This document shows positions 26,963 to 37,452 of a stretch of 64,000 bases of DNA, one piece after another. The position numbers and the translations under genes are program-made. The notes beneath the pieces are model-generated. The model was not told where the DNA came from, made no database searches, and saw only the letters and a program-made list of their open reading frames with translations. Origin of the DNA: Rhodococcus spelaei (lineage in GTDB: Bacteria; Actinomycetota; Actinomycetes; Mycobacteriales; Mycobacteriaceae); NCBI RefSeq assembly GCF_006704125.1, contig NZ_VIGH01000009.1:1-64000 (forward strand). The letters run 5' to 3'. Each line of letters begins with the position of its first letter. Position 1 is the stretch's first letter.

Positions 26963-27715
26963 TCAGTGCAGCGCGAGTGAGGCGAACGCGGGGGCGGTCG
27001 GCTGCGGCGAGCCGCCTGCGGGTTCCACGGTGAAGGCCAGCAGGGTCGCGTCGTCGAGGCTGTCGACGACCGTCATGGTCGACGGTGACATCTGACCGGG
27101 TCCCATCATGCCCGCAGAGACCGGTGCACCGGCCCCCGGAACCAGCCACATCTGGTACACCGAGTCCGGCGGGGGCGGCGTGACGTCGTTCATCACGAGC
27201 ACCGCAGCGTTCGCCTGTTTGGAGTACATCGCGGTCGCAGATCCGCCGCCCGGCACCTCGGTCGAGGACGAGCGCACGTCCGGCGCACCCATCACCTGCG
27301 ATGCCGTCGATTCCGGCGCCGGCCCGGTGCGGAACTGCGCCCCCACGGTGATCCCGCCCGCGAGCACCACGACGGCAGCGGCAGCGGCAACGGCGACCCG
27401 CCGCCAGCGGCTGGTGCGGACGCGGCGGTCGGACAACGAGACGGGCGGCTCGGGGGCCGCTCGGCCGCGGTCGGTGGCACGCGGTTCGGCCGCGATCCGG
27501 GCCAGCAGTCCGGCACGCAGATCCGCGGACGGCTGCGCCTCGGTCACCGAGCTCGTCGCCGCCAGCGTCTCCCGGGTCGACCGCACCTCCGATTCGAACT
27601 CCGCGCGCAGACGGACGTCGGACCCGGACAGAATCAGCTCGGCGGCGCGCAGGTCGTCCTCGTCGAGAGCGTCGAGGGCGTAGCCGTGCGCCAGGTGGAC
27701 TTGGTCGTCCTTCAT
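26963..27715 (-). CDS. rskA: Anti-sigma-K factor
   Basis: A 250-residue membrane anti-sigma factor. The cytoplasmic N-terminal domain (HLAHGYALDALDEDDL) binds SigK. One transmembrane helix lies at about 106-128. The periplasmic part holds the RskA domain (SVYQMWLVPGAG, ending near FASLAL). It lacks a zinc-binding HxxxCxxC, as RskA proteins do. It starts 1 bp after the sigK stop, so the pair is coupled. Release of SigK is expected through regulated proteolysis. Confidence 0.92.
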   Translation of the reverse strand: MKDDQVHLAHGYALDALDEDDLRAAELILSGSDVRLRAEFESEVRSTRETLAATSSVTEAQPSADLRAGLLARIAAEPRATDRGRAAPEPPVSLSDRRVRTSRWRRVAVAAAAAVVVLAGGITVGAQFRTGPAPESTASQVMGAPDVRSSSTEVPGGGSATAMYSKQANAAVLVMNDVTPPPPDSVYQMWLVPGAGAPVSAGMMGPGQMSPSTMTVVDSLDDATLLAFTVEPAGGSPQPTAPAFASLALH

Positions 27716-27716
27716 C

Positions 27717-28364
27717 TCATGCCACCCCCAAACATCCTCTGAGCCTTGCCAATCCGTCCCGAATGCGGGTCTTCACCGTGGGTAGCGCCACGCCGAGGTC
27801 GGCCGCGACCTCGCGGTACGTGCGACCGCCGTAGTACGCCAGCGCGACCGATTCGCGCTGGGTGTCGGTGAGCACGTCGAGGCAGTCGATCACCGACTGC
27901 CGCTCGAACCGCCGCGTGACCTCCTCGCTCACCTCGTCGAACGTGCCGAGGTGGTTGCGCGCCTCGTAGGCCGCATCGCGGTCTGAACTCGACTGCTCCG
28001 AGCGAACCCGGTCCACGGCCCGGCGGTGCGCGAGCGTGAGCAACCAGCTCAGGGCCGATCCCCGAGCCGCGTCGAAGGTGTCAGCTGCGCGCCACACCTG
28101 GAGGTACACCTCCTGGGTGGTCTCCTCCGCGAAGCCCCGGTCGCGCAGGACTCGCAGCACCATGCCGTAGACGCGTGACGAGGTCCGGTCGTAGAGCTCG
28201 GCGAACGCGGTCGCGTCGCCTGCGGCGGACGCCGTCACCAGCGTCGCCAGTGCGCTGGACTCGGCTGCGCGGGCGGTCGCGGCCGGTCCTGCGTCCACCG
28301 GGCAGTCGGCCGGCGCGGCGGCATCCGACGCGGACCCGGGGCGGTCCCGCCCTGGCCCCGTCAC
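27717..28364 (-). CDS. sigK: ECF RNA polymerase sigma factor SigK
   Basis: A 215-residue ECF sigma factor. Region 2 shows AFAELYDRTSSRVYGMVLRVL and EETTQEVYLQVWRAADTFD. Region 4 shows LTDTQRESVALAYYGGRTYREVA and ALPTVKTRIRDGLARLR. The GTG at 28364 gives an N-terminal extension of about 25 residues compared with mycobacterial SigK; later starts cannot be excluded. It is followed directly by rskA, its membrane anti-sigma factor. The 270 bp between it and whiB3 hold no other gene. Confidence 0.92.
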   Translation of the reverse strand: MTGPGRDRPGSASDAAAPADCPVDAGPAATARAAESSALATLVTASAAGDATAFAELYDRTSSRVYGMVLRVLRDRGFAEETTQEVYLQVWRAADTFDAARGSALSWLLTLAHRRAVDRVRSEQSSSDRDAAYEARNHLGTFDEVSEEVTRRFERQSVIDCLDVLTDTQRESVALAYYGGRTYREVAADLGVALPTVKTRIRDGLARLRGCLGVA

Positions 28365-28634
28365 AACAGCCTCGTCGCATGCATGGAGGAACACGCTATC
28401 GCGCACCCGACCTACCGCGGCAGCGCAGCCGAACGGGTGCGGTGATTCATGTCGTCCTCCGCCGTCGCTGTGGTGGAGGTGGATGGAGTGTCTCGGCTCA
28501 TCGGTCTGCCGTCCTTCGTTCGTCAAGGGCCTGTCGGTCCTGCCGAGGAGGCATTCGGAGCCGCATGCGATGCGGATGGGTGGCCGGCCACCCCGGCGTG
28601 CGCGGGCGCGCGGGGTGGGCGGCGGACGAACCGT

Positions 28635-28928
28635 CTACGACGCGATGCGCTGGCGTCCGCGGCGGGCGAGCGACTCGCGCTCGGACTCGGACATCCCGCC
28701 CCAGATTCCGTACGGTTCGGACACGCTCAATGCGTGGCTGCGGCACTGGGCGAGTACCGGGCAGCGCCGGCACATCTCCTTGGCCCGCATCTCGCGCTGA
28801 GTCCGGGCGCGACCGCGTTCTCCGTCGGGGTGGAAGAACATCGAGGAGTCGACTCCGCGGCAGAGTCCGTTCATTTGCCAATCCCAGATATCGGCGTTCG
28901 GTCCGGGGAGGTGATTCGGCTGCGGCAT
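28635..28928 (-). CDS. whiB3: WhiB3-type iron-sulfur transcription factor
   Basis: A 97-residue Wbl protein. Four Cys ligate a [4Fe-4S] cluster: the first in NGLCRG, then Cys-x2-Cys-x5-Cys in EMCRRCPVLAQCRSHA. The GIWGG turn and a basic C-terminal tail that contacts DNA follow. The start MPQPNHLPGPNADIWDWQ closely matches mycobacterial WhiB3 (redox and lipid metabolism control), and its place beside groEL1/sigD agrees. It would act with the major sigma factor. A promoter is visible about 77-106 bp upstream. Confidence 0.95.
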   Translation of the reverse strand: MPQPNHLPGPNADIWDWQMNGLCRGVDSSMFFHPDGERGRARTQREMRAKEMCRRCPVLAQCRSHALSVSEPYGIWGGMSESERESLARRGRQRIAS

Positions 28929-29004
28929 GTCATCTCCTGACGTTTGCGGGACTCAGGTCCCGACCTGATGGTCGTCCAGGCGCGTACTTCAATTTCCGTT
29001 AGCC

Positions 29005-29034
29005 ACGTTAGAGGTGTGCGGGAAATCGAGTCAA
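29005..29034 (-). promoter_or_regulatory. Predicted whiB3 promoter
   Basis: On the minus strand TTGACT (29029-29034) and TAACGT (29005-29010) are separated by 18 bp, a good housekeeping-type promoter. It would give a 5' leader of about 70 nt before the whiB3 ATG. A CGTTAG-N3-CGTTAG direct repeat overlaps the -10. Confidence 0.55.
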
Positions 29035-29273
29035 TAGTTGTTCAAGTGGTGATTTACATACCGCGCCAGAAGGGAATTAACGCTGCGTTCATCGACATCG
29101 ACACACAATTGACACACATTCGTGATTCTTTCCTTGGGGGCGAAAAGTGCGGCGTCCAGGGCGAATCGGGGCAACCGCGCACGTCAGCGGCGCCGCCGTC
29201 GATACGCCCGGGCTGACGTGACACACCTCGAATGCACATGTCGTGTGGAGGCCGCCGGCGCCAGCCCGGCCGA

Positions 29274-29301
29274 GGTTGCGTGATGCACGATTAACGCAAC
29301 C
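29274..29301. repeat. Inverted repeat GGTTGCGT-N12-ACGCAACC
   Basis: Perfect 8-bp arms with a 12-bp spacer (one helical turn plus) lie in the whiB3/Rv3415c-like intergenic region. The geometry suits a dimeric regulator. No family can be assigned. Confidence 0.5.
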
Positions 29302-29543
29302 GGTCGTTCGAGACATCCGTCACCACTAATGGGTTGAACGATTGGGTGGACGGGAATGTTAATGCGAGGAAAACTCTCGACAAACCCGAACTGAACGAGT
29401 AACGCAGCGCCTTCTCCCGTGAACCCGACCGCCGTGCGGCGGCTCCGATCCGGGGTCCTACTCTTACGCCGTGCAGTACCGGACAGCCCGCGGGCCACTA
29501 CCCGATCGACCCCGATTCGACGCGTCAGAGCGGCGGTCGTGAG

Positions 29544-30347
29544 GTGACCCGTTCGGACCTGGAACGGGCCGCGTTCGGTGACACTCCGGGCGCTCGCGAC
29601 CTGCCCGCGGCCGAGGACGCGCGCGATCACTGGCTCCGCGCGGTGACACTTGGTGGGCAGGGGCGATACGCCGCTGCCCGCGCCGAACTCGAACAACTGC
29701 ACAGGCTCGACCCGGACCCCGTGCTCGCCTCCCTTGCGGCCAGCACGGAGGCGTCGCTGCTGCGGCAACTCGGCTGGCACGCACTTGCCTCCACTCATGA
29801 CGGCCGCGCGTTGGCACTGCTCGGCGCGCCCGCTGTCGCCATCGCGGACGCGAGCGTCCAGGCACGCTGTGACGCGCTCACCGGGCTCGCCGCGGACGCG
29901 CTCGGGTGCGGCCGGTTCGCCCTCGGATTCCGGCTGCTCGAGCGCTGTGGCGCCCTGGCCGACCAACCCGACCCGGCAGTGTGGCGTCAGCGGATTCGGT
30001 GGAACTGGGTCAGCGCCGAGATGTCGCTCGCGTCCGGGGACGCGGCCGGTGGGCGCAGGCACGCCGCTGCCGCGCTCGACCTCGCCGCGGACTGCGAGTC
30101 GATCCGGCACCAGGTCAAGTCCGAGCTGCTGCTGGCCGCGGCCGAGAGCGCGGGCCCCGATCCGACCGCCGCGACCGGACCGGCCAGGCGGGTACTTGCT
30201 CGCTGCGCGGAGCATGGACTGGTGCCGCTGGAGTGGGCCGCGTCGATGCTGCTCGGCGGGGTGCAGCCGAGCGCGGAGGCGAACGACGTCCGGGACCGGT
30301 GCGAGAGCCGGATCGCCGCGTGGGGCGGGCGATTCAGGGAACTGTGA
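29544..30347 (+). CDS. Rv3415c-like helical-repeat protein upstream of sigD
   Basis: A 267-residue soluble protein with TPR-like helical repeats: AALDLAADCE, ARAELEQLHRLDPDPVLASLAAS and similar helices throughout. It ends in a Trp-containing helix (AAWGGRFREL). No enzymatic motif or signal peptide is seen. The GTG at 29544 follows GTGAGG. It occupies the position of the uncharacterised Rv3415c, directly before sigD, and may act in that regulatory pathway. I cannot assign a function. Confidence 0.75.
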   Translation: MTRSDLERAAFGDTPGARDLPAAEDARDHWLRAVTLGGQGRYAAARAELEQLHRLDPDPVLASLAASTEASLLRQLGWHALASTHDGRALALLGAPAVAIADASVQARCDALTGLAADALGCGRFALGFRLLERCGALADQPDPAVWRQRIRWNWVSAEMSLASGDAAGGRRHAAAALDLAADCESIRHQVKSELLLAAAESAGPDPTAATGPARRVLARCAEHGLVPLEWAASMLLGGVQPSAEANDVRDRCESRIAAWGGRFREL

Positions 30348-30436
30348 GCACCTGTCGCTATCCTTCAATCGTTCCACCGCCAGGTGGGAGCGCCCTGTGA
30401 GCGGGCGTCACTGTAACGCCGGGACATTCTCTGACG

Positions 30437-31015
30437 ATGACTAGTACGAGCGAGGAGTTGGACTCAGCCGTCGCTGCGGCAGCGCAGGGCGATCGAGTTG
30501 CCTTGGCTCGGGTTCTCGAGAGTGTCCGACCCATGGTCGTGCGTTACTGCCGGTCACGGGTCGGAGCCGCGGAGAGGGGACAGCTCTCCGCGGACGACGT
30601 GGCGCAGGAGGTGTGCCTGGCTGTGATGACCGCTCTGCCGCGGTACCGGGATCAGGGTCGGCCCTTCATGGCGTTCGTGTACGGCATCGCCGCACACAAG
30701 GTCGCCGACGCTCATCGTAACGCCGGACGTAACAAGGCGGAGTCGATGGCCGAGGTACCGGATGTCGTCTCGACGGACGAGGGCCCGGAGAAGCTCGCGC
30801 TCGACTCGGAGACGAGCAGGCAGATGAACGCCCTGCTGGCGACGCTCTCCGACAAGCATCGAGAAATTGTCATCCTGCGGCTGGTGGTGGGTCTGTCCGC
30901 GGAGGAAACGGCAGTTGCTGTGGGGAGCACGGCCGGAGCAGTACGAGTGGCCCAACACCGGGCGCTCGCCAAGTTGAAGAACGAAGTAGCGAAAGCGGGT
31001 GAGATGTATGGCTAG
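30437..31015 (+). CDS. sigD: ECF RNA polymerase sigma factor SigD
   Basis: A 192-residue ECF sigma factor. Region 2 shows DDVAQEVCLAVMTALPRYRD and FMAFVYGIAAHKVADAHR. Region 4 shows LSDKHREIVILRLVVGLSAEE and GAVRVAQHRALAKLK. The best match is mycobacterial SigD, by sequence and by position between the Rv3415c-like gene and rsdA. The start is the ATG at 30437. The stop overlaps the next ATG, so the anti-sigma factor is co-translated. Confidence 0.94.
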   Translation: MTSTSEELDSAVAAAAQGDRVALARVLESVRPMVVRYCRSRVGAAERGQLSADDVAQEVCLAVMTALPRYRDQGRPFMAFVYGIAAHKVADAHRNAGRNKAESMAEVPDVVSTDEGPEKLALDSETSRQMNALLATLSDKHREIVILRLVVGLSAEETAVAVGSTAGAVRVAQHRALAKLKNEVAKAGEMYG

Positions 31016-32021
31016 GGGGAGCAAGCGCGGTGGACACGACAAGTGGACGCAACGCACAAACGCGTCCGATGCCGATCTCGCCCCGGCATCGCTGGAGCTG
31101 GACGAGGACACGGATTCGACGCCCTTCGACCTGGCGGCCGTGCAGCACGACGACGCGCTGATCGACGCCATCGCCGGTGGCGGCAAGGTCGCGACGGAGA
31201 CTCCGGAGGAGTACCAGCTCGCGATGCTGCTGGCAGGGTGGCGGGCCGAGATCGTCACGCCCGCTCTGCCTGCCGAACCGAGCCTCGACGAGGTCGTGGC
31301 GGCCGTCAACGAGGAGATCGCTCCCGGCACCGGACGGTCCGCCCGGCTGCGCCTGCTGCGGCCGATCGCCGGCGCCGCCGCCGCGATCGCCGTCGTGATG
31401 GCGGGGGTGACGGTGTTCTCCTACAACGCTCAGCCCGGCGATCCGCTGTGGAAGGTCAAGGAGGTCGTGTTCAGTCAACGCGCCAACTCGACCGTTGCCG
31501 GCATCGACACCACGTCGAACCTGCAGGAGGCCGAGCGGCTGATCAAGGCAGGCGACACCCAGGGCGCCATGGCGGTCCTGCAGTCCGCGAGCAAACGGGT
31601 CGGCGACGTGAACGACTCGGGCAAACGTGACGAACTCAACGCCTGGCACGACCGACTGATGGCGGATGTCGCGAAGACCACGACCTCGACGACCACCGCC
31701 ACCACCACGACCACCACGCCCGGTGAGTCCACCTCGGTGCCCGTCGTGCCCGGGGTGACCATCCCGGGGCTGCCCTCGACCAGTGTGCCGAGCATCCCCC
31801 CGAGCGAGCTGACCGTGGTCCCGATCGTGCCGACGGCCCCGTCGGTGACACCGCCGGTCGTCACGACGCCGAGCCAGGTCCCGACGACCACCGAACCGTC
31901 GCAGTCGCAGTCGCCGTCACCGTCGTCGACGACGACCAGTGCACCCGCGGCGTCGACGACGATCAAGATCGTCCCGCCGATCGAGACCCGGCAGTTGGTG
32001 CCCGCCCCGACGCCGTCGTAG
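31008..32021 (+). CDS. rsdA: Anti-sigma-D factor RsdA
   Basis: A 337-residue membrane protein. The N-terminal cytoplasmic part carries the SigD-binding segment (about 25-60: FDLAAVQHDDALIDAIAGGG). One transmembrane helix lies at 113-132. The external part has a short helical domain, then a ~140-residue Thr/Pro/Ser-rich tail suited to crossing the cell wall. It is the Rv3413c counterpart. It overlaps sigD by 8 bp. SigD release probably needs ClpXP or site-2 protease action, as in mycobacteria. Confidence 0.9.
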   Translation: MARGSKRGGHDKWTQRTNASDADLAPASLELDEDTDSTPFDLAAVQHDDALIDAIAGGGKVATETPEEYQLAMLLAGWRAEIVTPALPAEPSLDEVVAAVNEEIAPGTGRSARLRLLRPIAGAAAAIAVVMAGVTVFSYNAQPGDPLWKVKEVVFSQRANSTVAGIDTTSNLQEAERLIKAGDTQGAMAVLQSASKRVGDVNDSGKRDELNAWHDRLMADVAKTTTSTTTATTTTTTPGESTSVPVVPGVTIPGLPSTSVPSIPPSELTVVPIVPTAPSVTPPVVTTPSQVPTTTEPSQSQSPSPSSTTTSAPAASTTIKIVPPIETRQLVPAPTPS

Positions 32022-32040
32022 ACGGGTTCCCGATACCGAA

Positions 32041-32076
32041 AGAACGGCCCGGCAAGTGATCTTGCCGGGCCGTTCT
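32041..32076. terminator. 16-bp hairpin between convergent rsdA and the DUF5319 gene
   Basis: The arms 32041-32056 and 32061-32076 are perfectly complementary around a TGAT loop. They lie 19 bp after rsdA and 20 bp before the stop of the convergent gene. Confidence 0.8.
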
Positions 32077-32096
32077 CGTGTGTCTCGTGGTCGGGG

Positions 32097-32501
32097 TCAG
32101 GCGTCGAAGCCGTCCCCGTGCAGCGCCTCGTTCATCGACGCGTCCGCGTATCCGCGGCAGTAGTCCCACGTCACGTAGGCCTCGGGGACCGGGTCGTAGG
32201 CCGGCTCGTGAGGTCGCACGGTGCCGTCGACGAGGAGTTGCAGCAGGTTCGCCCGCAGCATGTCCCAGTCGTGGTAGTGGTCCTGCTGGCAGTCGTCACA
32301 GCAGACCACGAGGCCGCGGATGCCGCGGTGGCCCAGCAGCGCCTCGTAGACGGCGAGGTCCGCGAGGTCCTCTTCGACGGCTAGTCGCTCATGGGGATCC
32401 AGGGGCTGACCGGGCTCGATCGCGTCGAGCGCGGCGGAGGGGTCGGCGGGGTCACCGGCGAACGGGTCCGGCGGCAGACCGGGGGGCAGTTGATCTCGCA
32501 C
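32097..32501 (-). CDS. DUF5319 family protein (Rv3412-like)
   Basis: A 134-residue acidic, soluble protein. The centre holds a dense possible metal site, CCDDCQQDHYHDW (Cys-Cys-x2-Cys plus His residues), and a further Cys lies in WDYCRGYAD. It matches Rv3412 by position and features. Function is not known. The Cys/His cluster suggests zinc binding. Confidence 0.8.
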   Translation of the reverse strand: MRDQLPPGLPPDPFAGDPADPSAALDAIEPGQPLDPHERLAVEEDLADLAVYEALLGHRGIRGLVVCCDDCQQDHYHDWDMLRANLLQLLVDGTVRPHEPAYDPVPEAYVTWDYCRGYADASMNEALHGDGFDA

Positions 32502-32599
32502 AGGTCCACGGTACGCAGCGCAGGCGGGTCTGCGCCAGCGGATCGGTCACCGCGTTCGCTCGCACGCTCGTCCAGCCGATACCATGGTGGGCGGGCTGA

Positions 32600-34249
<1,650 letters not shown>

Positions 34250-34314
34250 CCGCGCGGGATAGTTTCCAGCGAACATCCAGGCAAGCATCAGCCACAACGA
34301 AGAAAGGGGCGCGC

Positions 34315-35457
34315 GTGCGCGACCTCGTTGAAATCGGCATGGGCCGGACAGCCCGACGCACCTACGAGCTGGACGACATCGACATCGTCCCCTCGCGCCG
34401 GACCCGGTCGTCGAAGGAGGTGTCGACGTCCTGGCAGTTGGACGCGTACCGCTTCGACATCCCGGTGCTGGCGCACCCGACCGACGCGCTCGTCTCGCCG
34501 TCGTTCGCGATCGAACTCGGCAAGCGCGGCGGCCTCGGCGTGATCAACGGTGAGGGCCTGTGGGGTCGCCACGCCGACGTCGACGCCAAGATCGCCGAGC
34601 TGATCCGGGTCGCCGAGTCGGACACCGACGCGGACGCACCGATCGCGAAGCTGCAGGAACTCCACGCGGCGCCGATCCAGCCGGACCTGCTCGCGGCCGC
34701 CGTGTCGCAGGTGCGTGACGCGGGTGTCACCACCGCGGTGCGGGTCAGCCCGCAGAACGCGCGGGCCCTGACGCCGGCACTGGTCAAGGCGGGCATCGAC
34801 CTGCTGGTCATCCACGGCACCATCATCTCCGCCGAGCACGTCGCGCACGGCGACAGCGAGCCGCTGAACCTCAAGACGTTCATCTCGGAGCTGGACGTGC
34901 CGGTCGTCGCGGGCGGCGTCAGCGACCACCGCACCGCGCTGCACCTGATGCGCACCGGCGCGGCGGGCGTCATCGTCGGCTACGGCTCGACCGAGGGCGC
35001 CACCACCACCGGCGAGGTGCTCGGCATCGGCCTGCACATGGCCACGGCCATCGCGGACGCCGCGGCTGCTCGCCGGGACTACCTGGACGAGACCGGTGGC
35101 CGGTACGTGCACGTGATCGCGGACGGCGACATCCGCACCTCCGGTGACCTCGCCAAGGCCATCGCGTGCGGCGCCGACGCCGCCGTCCTCGGCGCGCCGC
35201 TGGCGGTTGCGGCGGAGGCCCCCGGGCACGGCTGGTACTGGCCGTCGGCGGCCGCGCACCCCTCGGTGCCCCGCGGCGCGCTGCTGCCGGTCTCCTTCGG
35301 CGAGGAGCGGCCGTCCCTCGACCGCGTGCTCACCGGTCCGTCGGACGATCCGTACGGCTCGCTCAACCTGGTCGGCGGCCTGCGCCGCTCGATGGCCAAG
35401 TCGGGCTACTCCGACCTCAAGGAGTTCCAGAAGGTCGGGCTGACGGTCCGCGCCTGA
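34315..35457 (+). CDS. guaB3: GuaB3 family IMP dehydrogenase-related protein
   Basis: A 380-residue TIM-barrel protein of the actinobacterial GuaB3 group. It starts EIGMGRTARRTYELDDIDIVPSRRT-like (split: GMGRTARR, then DDIDIVP). It lacks CBS domains. At the place of the IMPDH catalytic Cys loop no Cys-Thr pair is visible, so activity as an IMPDH is doubtful; GMP-reductase-like or structural roles have been proposed for such paralogues. It ends KVGLTVRA and is followed by a strong terminator that closes the guaB2-guaB3 unit. Confidence 0.92.
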   Translation: MRDLVEIGMGRTARRTYELDDIDIVPSRRTRSSKEVSTSWQLDAYRFDIPVLAHPTDALVSPSFAIELGKRGGLGVINGEGLWGRHADVDAKIAELIRVAESDTDADAPIAKLQELHAAPIQPDLLAAAVSQVRDAGVTTAVRVSPQNARALTPALVKAGIDLLVIHGTIISAEHVAHGDSEPLNLKTFISELDVPVVAGGVSDHRTALHLMRTGAAGVIVGYGSTEGATTTGEVLGIGLHMATAIADAAAARRDYLDETGGRYVHVIADGDIRTSGDLAKAIACGADAAVLGAPLAVAAEAPGHGWYWPSAAAHPSVPRGALLPVSFGEERPSLDRVLTGPSDDPYGSLNLVGGLRRSMAKSGYSDLKEFQKVGLTVRA

Positions 35458-35473
35458 TCGCAGCCCCCCGGCG

Positions 35474-35524
35474 TGAACGGACCGTTCAGGTTCTCCATGA
35501 ACCTGAACGGTCCGTTCATACTTT
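35474..35524 (+). terminator. 20-bp hairpin terminator after guaB3
   Basis: The arms 35474-35493 and 35499-35518 are perfectly complementary with a 5-base loop, followed by ATACTTTC. It ends the guaB operon before the GMC oxidoreductase. Confidence 0.85.
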
Positions 35525-35652
35525 CGGGTGGGCGGGCTTCCACCTCGGTTTCTGCTACTTGCCGTTACAGTTAGGTCACCCTTGTGGCATCAGTCACAGT
35601 CGCTGGGTGCATACTGGCGGGTAACTAACGGGTTCACGGTGGAGGTTTCCTG

Positions 35653-37431
35653 ATGGGCAAGCGTGCAACGGATTTCGACGTCCTGATCATCGGGTCCGGA
35701 TTCGGCGGCAGCGTCACCGCGCTGCGGCTGGTCGAGAAGGGCTACCGGGTCGGGGTGCTCGAGGCCGGGCGCCGGTACACCGACGCCGACTTCGCGAAGA
35801 CGAGCTGGGACCTGAAGCGGTTCCTGTGGGCCCCGGCCCTCGGCTGCTACGGCATCCAGCGAGTGCACATGCTGCGCGACGTCCTGATCCTCGCCGGTGC
35901 CGGCGTCGGTGGTGGTTCGCTCAACTACGCGAACACGCTCTACAAGCCGCCGGCGCCGTTCTTCCAGGACCCGCAGTGGCGCGACATCACCGACTGGGAC
36001 GCCGAACTCACCCCGCACTACGAGCAGGCGCGCAAGATGCTCGGCGTGGTGCAGAACCCGCACATGACTCCCGCCGACGACATCATCAAGTCGGTCGCGG
36101 ACGACATGGGGGTCGGCGACACCTTCATCCAGACCCCGGTCGGCGTCTTCTTCGGTGAGCCGGGTCGGACGGTGAAGGACCCGTACTTCGGCGGTGTCGG
36201 ACCGGATCGCAGCGGCTGCATCGAGTGCGGCGAGTGCATGACCGGCTGCCGCCACGGCGCCAAGAACACACTGGTCAAGAACTACCTCGGGTTGGCCGAG
36301 AGGGCGGGCGCGAAGGTCGTCTCGATGACCACGGTCACCGGACTGCACGAGGCCTCGGACGGCACCTGGGACGTCGTGACCCGGCGCACCGGCGCCAAGG
36401 TCCGCAAGAACCACAAGACCTACACCGCGCAGCACGTCGTCGTCGCGGCCGGCACCTGGGGCACCCAGCAGCTGCTGCACAAGATGAAGGACAGCGGCGC
36501 CTTGCCGAGGCTTTCGGACACTCTCGGCGAGCTGACCCGCACCAACTCGGAGGCGATCCTCGGCGCCGGCAAGGTGTCGGTGGACCCGGACCTCGACCTG
36601 ACCCGCGGCGTCGCGATCACGTCCTCGTTCCATCCCTCGTCCGACACCCACATCGAGCCGGTCCGCTATGGCAAGGGCTCGAACGCGATGGGCTTGCTGC
36701 AGACCCTGATGACCGACGGTGGCGGCACCACGCCGCGCTGGGTCAAGCTCCTCAAGGTCATTGCGGCGAACCCGTCGCAGATGCTGCGGATGCTCTCGGT
36801 GAAGAACTGGAGCGAGCGCACGATCATCGCCCTGGTCATGCAGAACCTGGACAACTCGATCACCACCTACACCAAGCGCGGCATCCTCGGGCGTCGCAAG
36901 GTGACCAGCAAGCAGGGCCACGGCGAGCCGAACCCGACCTGGATTCCGGCGGGCAACGACGCGACCCGACGGATCGCGGAGAAGATCGACGGCATCGCCG
37001 GTGGCACCTGGGGCGAGGTCTTCAACGTCCCGCTGACCGCCCACTTCCTCGGCGGTTGCGTGATCGCCGCGGATCCGCAGCACGGCGTCATCGACCCCTA
37101 CCACCGCGTGTACGGCTACCCGACGCTCAGCGTGGTCGACGGCGCGGCCGTGTCGGCGAACCTCGGTGTGAACCCCTCGCTGACGATTAGCGCCCAGGCC
37201 GAGCGTGCCGCGTCGCTGTGGCCGAACAAGGGCGAGCAGGACATCCGCCCGACGCAGGGATCGGACTATCAGCGGCTGAACGCGGTGGCGCCGAACAGTC
37301 CGGTGGTGCCCGCGGGCGCGCCGGCGGCACTGGTGCTGCCCATCGTCGAGATCCGCAGCGGCGCCCCCGCCGTGAAGAAGGGCGCAGCGACGAACGCCGA
37401 GAAGTCGGAGTCCGGCAGCGGCGTGGCCTGA
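35653..37431 (+). CDS. GMC-family flavoprotein with a ferredoxin-like Cys cluster (ChoD-like)
   Basis: A 592-residue FAD oxidoreductase annotated in mycobacteria as ChoD (Rv3409c). The FAD-binding motif is IIGSGFGGSV at residues 12-21. GAGVGGGSLNYAN is the second flavin motif, and the C-terminal catalytic region holds TAHFLGGC and VNPSLTISA. An unusual feature is Cys189-x2-Cys192-x2-Cys195-x3-Cys199, a half-ferredoxin pattern that could bind a [4Fe-4S] cluster. Bona fide cholesterol oxidases lack this. The ATG follows GGTGGAGG. The name ChoD is by position; the substrate is unproven. Confidence 0.85.
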   Translation: MGKRATDFDVLIIGSGFGGSVTALRLVEKGYRVGVLEAGRRYTDADFAKTSWDLKRFLWAPALGCYGIQRVHMLRDVLILAGAGVGGGSLNYANTLYKPPAPFFQDPQWRDITDWDAELTPHYEQARKMLGVVQNPHMTPADDIIKSVADDMGVGDTFIQTPVGVFFGEPGRTVKDPYFGGVGPDRSGCIECGECMTGCRHGAKNTLVKNYLGLAERAGAKVVSMTTVTGLHEASDGTWDVVTRRTGAKVRKNHKTYTAQHVVVAAGTWGTQQLLHKMKDSGALPRLSDTLGELTRTNSEAILGAGKVSVDPDLDLTRGVAITSSFHPSSDTHIEPVRYGKGSNAMGLLQTLMTDGGGTTPRWVKLLKVIAANPSQMLRMLSVKNWSERTIIALVMQNLDNSITTYTKRGILGRRKVTSKQGHGEPNPTWIPAGNDATRRIAEKIDGIAGGTWGEVFNVPLTAHFLGGCVIAADPQHGVIDPYHRVYGYPTLSVVDGAAVSANLGVNPSLTISAQAERAASLWPNKGEQDIRPTQGSDYQRLNAVAPNSPVVPAGAPAALVLPIVEIRSGAPAVKKGAATNAEKSESGSGVA

Positions 37432-37452
37432 CGGCGACGGCTCACGGGGAGC

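Larger units (their letters stand above)
28929..29543. other. 615-bp AT-richer intergenic region upstream of whiB3
   Basis: This is the longest gene-free stretch in the window and clearly lower in GC than its surroundings. It holds the whiB3 promoter, a GGTTGCGT-N12-ACGCAACC inverted repeat (29274-29301), and a GTAACG motif near 29400 ahead of the gene at 29544. I see no credible ORF with a ribosome site. A long 5' UTR, several promoters or a small RNA are possible. Confidence 0.6.

Noticed and set aside
23400-27000. The metal-resistance region as a transposon or genomic island with ends
   Set aside because: The content is accessory, but no integrase, transposase, tRNA target, direct-repeat boundary or clear composition break was seen.
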